From positions 1 to 8,439 of the forward strand of contig JAWOJF010000152.1 in the NCBI GenBank assembly GCA_046481785.1: a DNA stretch of 8,439 bases. The letters are read 5' to 3'. Under the pieces are notes generated by a model, which did not search any database, had not been told where the DNA came from, and was given only the letters and a program-made list of their open reading frames with translations. How positions within the stretch are numbered: position 1 is the first letter of the stretch; each line of letters begins with the position of its first letter. The DNA comes from JAWOJF01 sp046481785. Its GTDB lineage: Bacteria; Bacteroidota; Ignavibacteria; Ignavibacteriales; Ignavibacteriaceae. Position numbers and translations under genes: made by a program. Positions 1 through 5,072 of this stretch are shown here, in pieces.

Positions 1-377
1 TCCCGATGGAAAACGAAAACCTGATGAAGATAAAAACAGGCGAACTGCTTTCATCAATAAAAAGGATGATGTTGTTTTCAAGCGCCAACTCAAAACAGGT
101 AAAGTTTTCAATAGGAAAAAACAGGCTGGAAGTATCGGCCGAAGATATTGATCATGGTTCCAACGCAAAAGAAACAGTTGAATGCGAATACAGCGGTGAA
201 CCGATGGATATAGGTTTTAACACGGCATATGTAAATGATATACTTTCTCATGTAGACAGCAGCGAGGTAATATTTAAGCTTCATTCACCCACAAAGGCAT
301 GTATAATTGAGCCGGTGGAAGTGAAAGAAAATGAAGATTTAATGCTGCTCCTCATGCCCGTGAGACTAAATAATTAA
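1..377 (+). CDS. dnaN: DNA polymerase III beta subunit (sliding clamp), 5'-truncated by the window edge
   Basis: This is the C-terminal third of the beta clamp, the ring that tethers DNA polymerase III and other enzymes to DNA. The reading frame is open from base 3 and enters from outside the window, so the ATG at 6 is internal and not the true start. About 125 residues are visible, against about 370 for a whole clamp, and correspond to clamp domain 3. Family features are the stretch KETVECEYSGEPMDIGFN, followed by YVNDILSHVDSSEVIFKL, and the very C-terminal LLLMPVRLNN. This last stretch matches the conserved MPxRL tail that forms part of the pocket binding clamp-interaction peptides. The stop is TAA at 375-377. 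Position directly before recF is the classic dnaA-dnaN-recF arrangement near oriC; dnaA would lie upstream, outside the window. I see no defect in the visible part. Confidence 0.95.
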   Translation, partial: PMENENLMKIKTGELLSSIKRMMLFSSANSKQVKFSIGKNRLEVSAEDIDHGSNAKETVECEYSGEPMDIGFNTAYVNDILSHVDSSEVIFKLHSPTKACIIEPVEVKENEDLMLLLMPVRLNN

Positions 378-468
378 ATATTTTGTTTAATGTTCTTTGG
401 GATAATGAAGTTATGTTGATTTTGTTATAGAAAAAGATTTATATGTATAACAGCCGGGCAGTTCAGAG

Positions 469-1599
469 ATGATATTGTACTCCATTCAATTAAAAAAATT
501 TAGAAGTCATAACAATACGGCCGTTAAATTCTCAGACAAGTTAAATTACATAGTTGGTGGAAACGGGCAGGGTAAAACAACCATACTTGAATCGATTTAT
601 TATTTGTGTACAACCAAAAGTAATAATTCGTCCGACAGCCAGGTTGTTAAATTTAACGAGACAGAATTTGAAGTAAACGGCTTATTTAAAGATTTAACAG
701 AGAGCAGTGTAAGAGTTTTTTATTCCTTGGTTGATAATAAGAAATATTATTTTCAAAACGGGAAGCAGGTGTTCCGCTCCTCAGAAGTAATAGGCAAATA
801 CCCGGTGGTTATGTTAACCCCCGCCGATCATGCAATAACACAGGGAGCTCCTGCAGACCGAAGAAAGTTTGTAGATTCGGTAATTTCCCAGGCAAGTGAA
901 ACATACCTGAAGACTCTTCTGGATTACAACAAAACACTCCGGCAGCGCTCGTCTTTATTAAATCAGCTTAAAGAGGGGAGAAGCAGGAACCTCTTTGATG
1001 AGCTTGAAGCATGGACAGCCAGATTGGTTGAGACAGGCACTGAAATTATAAAACACCGTAAAAAGTTTGTTGATGATTTTAATGCGTTTATAACAAACTC
1101 ATATAAAATTATTATGGAGCGGGATGAGGTTCCAAATGTTAAATACTCCTTTCTTGATGATTACGATGGTGATTTAATAAAGGAACGTTTTGCAGAGCTG
1201 CTTAATAGCAGGAAGGAAGAAGAACTGAGGCGCGCATCAAACTTAACCGGTCCTCACCGGGATGATTTTGTTTTTGAAATAAATGATATAAACCTGAGAA
1301 CATATGGTTCACAGGGACAGCATAAAACTTTTCAGGTTGTGCTCAGGTTTGCCGAGTTTTTTTATCTGAAAGAAATAACCGGAAAAACACCGATATTTCT
1401 GCTTGATGATGTTTTTGGTGAGCTTGATGCAAACAGGGCAGCCAGGATAAGCGGGTATTTGAGGAACGTAGGCCAGGCGTTTATTACGCTTACGGATTTC
1501 ACAAATTTTTCGTTTCTTAAAACCTACCCGGAAGATTTGGTTTTAAATATAAACAACGGCAGCATAATATACTCCGGAGGAGTGAATACATATGCCTGA
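469..1599 (+). CDS. recF: DNA replication and repair protein RecF
   Basis: RecF is an SMC/ABC-type ATPase that acts with RecO and RecR to load RecA onto gapped DNA. The 376 residues fit the family's usual 350-375 closely. Walker A is GGNGQGKT at residues 30-37. TGPHRDDF lies around 260-267, and the ABC signature YGSQGQ is at 279-284. Walker B is IFLLDD at 309-314, followed by the D-loop GELD at 317-320. The middle part is the helical lobe typical of RecF. Start choice: an in-frame TAA at 448-450 blocks extension, and ATG 469 is the only ATG between that stop and the conserved N-terminus MILYSIQLKKFRSHNN. No good Shine-Dalgarno sequence precedes it. It follows dnaN after 91 bases and overlaps the next gene by 8 bases, so the two downstream products are probably translationally coupled. 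All ATPase motifs are intact. Confidence 0.97.
   Translation: MILYSIQLKKFRSHNNTAVKFSDKLNYIVGGNGQGKTTILESIYYLCTTKSNNSSDSQVVKFNETEFEVNGLFKDLTESSVRVFYSLVDNKKYYFQNGKQVFRSSEVIGKYPVVMLTPADHAITQGAPADRRKFVDSVISQASETYLKTLLDYNKTLRQRSSLLNQLKEGRSRNLFDELEAWTARLVETGTEIIKHRKKFVDDFNAFITNSYKIIMERDEVPNVKYSFLDDYDGDLIKERFAELLNSRKEEELRRASNLTGPHRDDFVFEINDINLRTYGSQGQHKTFQVVLRFAEFFYLKEITGKTPIFLLDDVFGELDANRAARISGYLRNVGQAFITLTDFTNFSFLKTYPEDLVLNINNGSIIYSGGVNTYA
1576..1582 (+). promoter_or_regulatory. Shine-Dalgarno site inside recF that sets the dciA start
   Basis: GGAGGAG lies 9 bases before ATG 1592, while still inside the recF coding sequence. It is the strongest anti-16S match I noticed before any gene here. It supports 1592 as the true start of the DUF721 gene despite the 8-base overlap with recF. 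gyrB and gyrA have nothing similar. Confidence 0.75.
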
Positions 1600-1879
1600 T
1601 GGATTTGTTAGTCTTGCTGATGCCTTTAACAAAGAGCCGATTTTTGACGGCCTGAGAAAAAGAATAAAAGAATCAGATGTGGTTGCAAATTTTTATACAA
1701 TATTGCCAGATCTTAAAAAAATAGCGGTGCCGGTAAAAGTAGAAAAGAAGACACTGTATCTGAAGGTTGAAAATGCCGCCTGGAGAAGCGAATTAAAGTA
1801 CAGCGAAAAAACAATTATTAGTAAAGTGAACGATTTTTATAAGGAAGAAAGAATCAGGTACCTGAGGTTCTCTTCATAG
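1592..1879 (+). CDS. dciA: DUF721 / DciA-like replication initiation protein
   Basis: This is a 95-residue protein of the DUF721 family. In bacteria lacking DnaC or DnaI, DciA-type members help load the replicative helicase DnaB. The family pattern is visible in the second half: a hydrophobic strand LYLKVENAAW followed by RSEL at residues 55-68, then a helix and the terminal strand RIRYLRF near residues 87-93. This matches the usual layout of a conserved Trp followed by a basic 'R-I-R-R-F'-like end. Length is normal for short Bacteroidota-type members. The start follows a strong ribosome-binding site inside recF and the genes overlap by 8 bases, implying coupled translation. Two tandem stops (TAG TAG, 1877-1882) end it. 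The dnaN-recF-DUF721-gyrB context is typical for this family. The family assignment is fairly secure; the helicase-loading role and gene symbol rest on family knowledge. Confidence 0.8.
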   Translation: MPDGFVSLADAFNKEPIFDGLRKRIKESDVVANFYTILPDLKKIAVPVKVEKKTLYLKVENAAWRSELKYSEKTIISKVNDFYKEERIRYLRFSS

Positions 1880-1889
1880 TAGGATGAAG

Positions 1890-1907
1890 CGCAGGCTTTA
1901 GCCTGTG
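1890..1907 (+). repeat. REP-like palindrome, copy A (reverse orientation)
   Basis: CGCAGGCTTTAGCCTGTG is the reverse complement of copies B and C apart from one base (G at 1891 where A is expected). The central TT instead of AA marks the opposite orientation. Its flanks do not clearly match those of the other two copies, so only the core is shared. It starts 11 bases after the dciA stop codon. Confidence 0.8.
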
Positions 1908-1918
1908 GGTTGTAAGAG

Positions 1919-1948
1919 TTTTCACAGGCTAAAGCCTGTGTTACAAAA
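1919..1948 (+). repeat. REP-like palindrome, copy B
   Basis: The core CACAGGCTAAAGCCTGTG (1923-1940) has 8-base complementary arms around a central AA. As RNA or a cruciform it would form at least a 7-bp stem with a TAAA loop. The core is preceded by TTTT and followed by TTACAAAA, and this whole 30-base unit is identical to copy C, 46 bases downstream. No T-tract follows the stem, so it does not look like an intrinsic terminator. Confidence 0.9.
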
Positions 1949-1964
1949 CAGGAACAGTAAAATA

Positions 1965-1994
1965 TTTTCACAGGCTAAAGCCTGTGTTACAAAA
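1965..1994 (+). repeat. REP-like palindrome, copy C, just before gyrB
   Basis: This is a 30-base unit identical to copy B (core at 1969-1986). It is preceded by the 10-base palindrome AAAATATTTT (1959-1968), which shares its last four bases with the unit. The core ends 26 bases before the gyrB ATG, so the hairpin would lie in the gyrB leader or promoter region. Short palindromes in clustered, mixed orientation resemble REP/BIME elements spread by REP-associated tyrosine transposases; that origin is inferred from form only. Confidence 0.9.
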
Positions 1995-2012
1995 ACAATG
2001 GATTAATATTAT

Positions 2013-3983
2013 ATGTCTAATGCAAAAACCAACGATTATAGCGCTAAAAATATAAATGTGTTAAAAGGGCTGGAAGCAGTAAGAAAACGTCCCGCAATGT
2101 ATATAGGCGATGTTAGTACGCGGGGGCTTCACCATTTAATTAATGAAGTAGTTGATAACAGTATAGATGAAGCACTGGCAGGATATGCAGACAGTATTGT
2201 GGTAACCATTCACAAGGATGAAAGCGTATCGGTTGAAGATAACGGCCGGGGCATTCCTGTAGATATGCACCCGGAAGAAAAACGTTCTGCGCTTGAAGTT
2301 GTAATGACGGTTCTTCACGCCGGGGGAAAATTTGATAAAGATACATATAAGGTATCGGGCGGCCTGCATGGCGTGGGTGTTTCGGTTGTTAACGCACTCT
2401 CAGAGTGGCTTAAAGTTGAAGTTAAAAGAGACGGCGGAGTTTATTTCCAGGAATACAGGCAGGGCGCTCCTGTTAAACCGGTTAAAGAAACGGGCAAGAC
2501 CAAAAAAAATGAGAAGGGCACAAAAGTTACTTTTATGCCCGACAGAGAAATATTTAAAACCACAAGGTTTAAGTTTGATACCGTTGCCGAAAGAATGAGA
2601 GAGCTTGCTTATTTAAATAAAACAATTTCAATTAAAATTACTGATGAGCGTGACGGCGAAGAGGAAACATTCCATTTCAAAGGCGGGCTTATAGAATTTG
2701 TAAAGTATCTTGATGAGAACAGGGAACCGCTTCATAAAACGGTATACATTGAAGGAGAAAAAGACGGAACGCCGATTGAAATTGCTTTCCAGTACAGCGA
2801 CAGCTATACAGAAAACATTTTTTCATATGTAAACAACATAAATACTCATGAAGGCGGCACACACCTTGTTGGGTTTAAAACAGCATTAACAAGAACATTT
2901 AATAACTATGCTTATAAAAACGGACTTGTTAAAGAGGGTAAAATTTCTTTAACGGGAGATGATTTCAGAGAAGGACTGACGGCGGTAATTTCTGTAAAAG
3001 TTCAGGAGCCGCAGTTTGAGGGGCAGACAAAAACCAAACTTGGCAATAGCGAAACAAAATCGGCGGTTGAAACGCTTGTCGGAGAAAAGCTTGCAGAGTT
3101 TCTTGAGGTAAACCCTTCTGTAGGTAAAAAGATTATTGAAAAATGTATGCGTGCTGCCGAAGCAAGAGAAGCAGCCCGGAAAGCCCGCGACCTTGCAAGA
3201 AGAAAAAATGCTCTCGATAACATGAATCTTCCCGGCAAACTTGCTGACTGCTCAATTACCGATCCGGAGCATTGCGAAATGTATATAGTTGAGGGGGATT
3301 CCGCAGGCGGCTCTGCAAAACAGGGAAGGGACAGGAGATTCCAGGCAATACTTCCGCTAAGGGGCAAGATATTAAATGTTGAAAAAGCAAAGCTGAATAA
3401 AATTCTTGAAAATAATGAAATTAAAGCGATGATCTCGGCAATAGGCGCCGGGCTTGGAACTGATTTTGATGAATCAAAATCGCGCTACGGTAAAATAATA
3501 TTGATGACAGATGCTGATGTGGATGGAAGTCATATACGCACACTATTGTTAACCTTCTTTTACAGGCACATGAAGGATCTTATAACTGCAGGCAAGGTTT
3601 ATATTGCACAGCCGCCTCTTTATAAAATTAAAAAAGGAAAAGAAGAACATTATGCCTTTGATGATAAAGAACGGGATGAAATATTAAAACGCTTAAAGGT
3701 AAACGGCAAAACAAAAGAAACCGAAGAGCTGCTGGAAGAACAGATAGAAGAAGGTTCTATTAAGGGAGTTGTTATCTCGCGCTATAAAGGCTTGGGAGAA
3801 ATGAATCCGGAGCAGTTGTGGAGCACCACCATGAATCCTGAGACACGCACAGTATTACAGGTAACACTTGAAAGCGCCGCTACCGCAGACAAAATATTTG
3901 AAACCCTTATGGGTGATGCAGTTGAGCCGAGAAGAGAATTTATAGAGAAGAATGCAAAGTATGTAAGGAATTTGGATGTGTAG
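2013..3983 (+). CDS. gyrB: DNA gyrase subunit B
   Basis: GyrB is the ATPase half of DNA gyrase (A2B2), which introduces negative supercoils. The GHKL ATPase domain shows catalytic Glu45 and Mg-binding Asn49 in EVVDNSIDEA, D76xGxG in EDNGRGIP, and SGGLHGVGVSVVNA at 115-128. The transducer domain follows. The TOPRIM domain has EGDSAGG starting at Glu427, PLRGKILNVEKA, and D500-x-D502-x-D504 in TDADVDGSH. The end has RYKGLGEMNPEQLW and a complete tail. At 656 residues it lacks the roughly 150-residue insertion of the E. coli protein and fits the Bacteroidota-type length. Arg139 aligns with E. coli Arg136, the novobiocin contact. Start: an in-frame TAA at 2004-2006 rules out anything upstream, including ATG 1998. 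There is no Shine-Dalgarno; the leader is A/T-rich. ParE is an alternative, but pairing with gyrA argues for GyrB. Confidence 0.97.
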   Translation: MSNAKTNDYSAKNINVLKGLEAVRKRPAMYIGDVSTRGLHHLINEVVDNSIDEALAGYADSIVVTIHKDESVSVEDNGRGIPVDMHPEEKRSALEVVMTVLHAGGKFDKDTYKVSGGLHGVGVSVVNALSEWLKVEVKRDGGVYFQEYRQGAPVKPVKETGKTKKNEKGTKVTFMPDREIFKTTRFKFDTVAERMRELAYLNKTISIKITDERDGEEETFHFKGGLIEFVKYLDENREPLHKTVYIEGEKDGTPIEIAFQYSDSYTENIFSYVNNINTHEGGTHLVGFKTALTRTFNNYAYKNGLVKEGKISLTGDDFREGLTAVISVKVQEPQFEGQTKTKLGNSETKSAVETLVGEKLAEFLEVNPSVGKKIIEKCMRAAEAREAARKARDLARRKNALDNMNLPGKLADCSITDPEHCEMYIVEGDSAGGSAKQGRDRRFQAILPLRGKILNVEKAKLNKILENNEIKAMISAIGAGLGTDFDESKSRYGKIILMTDADVDGSHIRTLLLTFFYRHMKDLITAGKVYIAQPPLYKIKKGKEEHYAFDDKERDEILKRLKVNGKTKETEELLEEQIEEGSIKGVVISRYKGLGEMNPEQLWSTTMNPETRTVLQVTLESAATADKIFETLMGDAVEPRREFIEKNAKYVRNLDV

Positions 3984-3997
3984 GGGTTAAGATTAGC

Positions 3998-4013
3998 GGG
4001 TGGTTAGTCACCC
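3998..4013 (+). other. Weak hairpin after gyrB
   Basis: GGGTG (3998-4002) pairs with CACCC (4009-4013) around a 6-base loop, followed by AAAATTTT. The stem is short and the T-run is only four bases, so it could at best be a leaky terminator between gyrB and the toxin-antitoxin genes. A short palindrome GGTTTTAACC follows at 4036-4045 and could be an operator for the next gene, but nothing proves it. Confidence 0.25.
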
Positions 4014-4078
4014 AAAATTTTCCCCGAAAGAGGATGGTTTTAACCGGATTATACAGCAACAAAAGTAAACACAGATAG

Positions 4079-4378
4079 ATGCAGTTAACCAAAAAAGAAA
4101 TATTAGAGTTTTTATCTGCAAATAAAGAATTTCTCCAAAAGAAATTTGGAGTTACAGATATTTCTTTGTTTGGTTCATTCGCGCGCGGGGAAGAAACAGA
4201 AGAAAGTGATATTGATTTGTTGTACGAAATGACCGAGCCGACTTTTAGTAAAATAGTTGGGTTAAAACATTACCTGGAAGATATATTTAAAAGAGAAGTT
4301 GGCTTGGTAAGAAAACGTCCTGGTTTAAGACCGCGATTTATAAAGATTATAAGCAAAGAATTAATCCATGTCCACTGA
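4079..4378 (+). CDS. mntA: MNT-type nucleotidyltransferase antitoxin of a HEPN-MNT pair
   Basis: This 99-residue minimal nucleotidyltransferase belongs to the polymerase-beta-like superfamily. In HEPN-MNT systems this protein neutralises the HEPN ribonuclease, in the characterised Shewanella pair by adding AMP to a toxin tyrosine. The motif GSX10DXD is exact: Gly32-Ser33, Asp44 and Asp46 in GSFARGEETEESDIDL. The C-terminal part (LKHYLEDIF, then RPRFIKIISKELIHV) matches family layout. Relatives normally have K-V-D-L-V where this protein reads E-V-G-L-V. Gly75 (codon GGC, 4301-4303) therefore replaces the expected third Asp, which one base change would restore. The start is fixed by an in-frame TAG immediately upstream (4076-4078). 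There is no clear Shine-Dalgarno. It overlaps the toxin gene by 11 bases. Family identity is firm; enzymatic activity is doubtful because of Gly75. Confidence 0.9.
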   Translation: MQLTKKEILEFLSANKEFLQKKFGVTDISLFGSFARGEETEESDIDLLYEMTEPTFSKIVGLKHYLEDIFKREVGLVRKRPGLRPRFIKIISKELIHVH

Positions 4379-4748
4379 AGTTATTCTTAGTTTACTTGAA
4401 GAAATTAAAGAATCAATTGTACTTATCAATCAAAGATCTGCTGATATTGAAAGTCCGAATGATTTTCTAAAAGATTCAGAAGGATTAACGAAACTTGATG
4501 CAATTGCAATGAGACTTCAGGTAATTGGAGAAGCCGTAAAGAAAATTGAAAAAAAAGATTTGGGATTCTTAGAAAAATACACCGAAGTAGAATGGAAAAA
4601 AATAAAAGGGATGCGAGATTTCATCTCTCATCAATATAGCGAGTTAGACGAAGTTGAGGTATTTACGGCATGTAAATTTGACATTCCGTTATTAGAAACG
4701 ACTATTGATATAATAATAAAAGACATTAATAATATGGGAATAATATAG
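4368..4748 (+). CDS. hepT: HEPN-domain (DUF86/HepT-like) ribonuclease toxin
   Basis: This 126-residue, mostly helical protein of the HepT/DUF86 family is the toxin partner of the MNT protein. HEPN toxins act as metal-independent ribonucleases through an R-X4-6-H motif. Here it is Arg83-DFIS-His88-Gln-Tyr90, a full RX4HXY; Tyr90 corresponds to the tyrosine adenylylated by MntA in the Shewanella pair. Asp follows the Arg, where many members have Asn. Further family-like stretches are AMRLQVIGEAVKKI (47-60) and the tail LDEVEVFTACKFDIPLLE. Length is typical and no frameshift is seen. The ATG lies inside the antitoxin gene and shares 11 bases with it, so translation is probably coupled with the antitoxin made first. 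In three 60-base segments (4441-4620) I counted 19, 19 and 20 G+C, lower than in sampled gyrase segments, which suggests acquired DNA. Confidence 0.92.
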   Translation: MSTEVILSLLEEIKESIVLINQRSADIESPNDFLKDSEGLTKLDAIAMRLQVIGEAVKKIEKKDLGFLEKYTEVEWKKIKGMRDFISHQYSELDEVEVFTACKFDIPLLETTIDIIIKDINNMGII

Positions 4749-4751
4749 AAC

Positions 4752-4946
4752 GTGAAAAAGACATACATATTGTCTCTTGAAAAAGACGATCCCAAAAAGG
4801 AATTGGAGTTCGAGGTTGCTTTTCAATTAAGCTTAACAGAAAAGCAGCGGTATAAAAGAATGAAAAAACTGTTTTACCAGGCAATTGCCGAAAGAAAAAA
4901 GAAAAATCCATCAAAAAAACCAATTATTATAAGCAGAGCATTTTAG
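4752..4946 (+). CDS. Small unnamed protein linked to the HEPN-MNT pair (GTG start)
   Basis: This is a 64-residue protein starting with GTG only 3 bases after the toxin stop codon, so it is probably co-transcribed. It opens with YILSLEKDDPKKELEFEV, continues with FQLSLTEKQRYKRMKKLF, has a lysine-rich stretch, and ends with KKPIIISRAF. It has no membrane segment, signal peptide or cysteine, and looks like a short strand plus a charged helix. I cannot name the family. The pattern (acidic ELEFE, then LSLT--QRY--M, then a K-P-x-I-I end) seems to me like a recurrent small protein seen near nucleotidyltransferase genes in this bacterial group, but that is only recollection. No Shine-Dalgarno is evident. 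It could be a third component of the module, a remnant of another toxin-antitoxin locus, or a bystander. Confidence 0.6.
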   Translation: MKKTYILSLEKDDPKKELEFEVAFQLSLTEKQRYKRMKKLFYQAIAERKKKNPSKKPIIISRAF

Positions 4947-4948
4947 AT

Positions 4949-5002
4949 GAGTTTTTGTTTTCCGGCAACAATTGCAGTGCCGCCTACCCGCAAAAAAAAC
5001 TC
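4949..5002 (+). repeat. Imperfect inverted repeat between the accessory genes and gyrA
   Basis: The outer arms GAGTTTTT (4949-4956) and AAAAACTC (4995-5002) are perfectly complementary over 8 bases. Inside them, CGGCA (4963-4967) and TGCCG (4978-4982) form a second 5-bp stem around a 10-base loop containing CAATTG. Together they could fold into one long imperfect hairpin with an internal loop. No T-tract follows on either strand at the right place, so it is not a standard terminator. It may mark the downstream edge of the inserted block. Confidence 0.4.
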
Positions 5003-5072
5003 TTGGGGGCAAAGTAGAAGGCTAAAACGGCAAGGAAATTAATAAAAGTAAAAAGAAAAGTAGTAACATTTT

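Noticed and set aside
378..468. Promoter for recF in the dnaN-recF spacer
   Set aside because: The spacer is A/T-rich, but no pair of boxes with sensible spacing fits either the sigma70 pattern or the Bacteroidota TTG/TAnnTTTG pattern well enough to call.
1959..1975. Possible DnaA boxes in the TTTTCACA stretches of the repeats
   Set aside because: They match TTATNCACA at only seven of nine positions, and the match is part of the repeat unit. I saw no good DnaA box elsewhere, so oriC itself is not claimed in this window.
1919..1994. Palindromes as transcription terminators of dciA
   Set aside because: The stems are followed by TTACAAAA, not a T-tract, on either strand.
1998..2006. ATG at 1998 as an alternative gyrB start
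   Set aside because: It is in frame with gyrB but reads ATG-GAT-TAA, so it stops after two codons. At most it is a tiny upstream reading frame.
2136..2369. Open frames on the minus strand within gyrB, gyrA and the last gene
   Set aside because: They lie wholly inside strongly conserved genes on the other strand, encode low-complexity or unlikely proteins and have no supporting signals.
4947..5042. 31-codon reading frame starting directly after the small gene's stop, with a basic C-terminal part slightly recalling ribosomal protein L32
   Set aside because: The likeness is superficial (a short A-V-P stretch and scattered Arg/Lys), zinc-binding Cys are absent, and the frame overlaps the inverted repeat. 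No ribosome-binding site.
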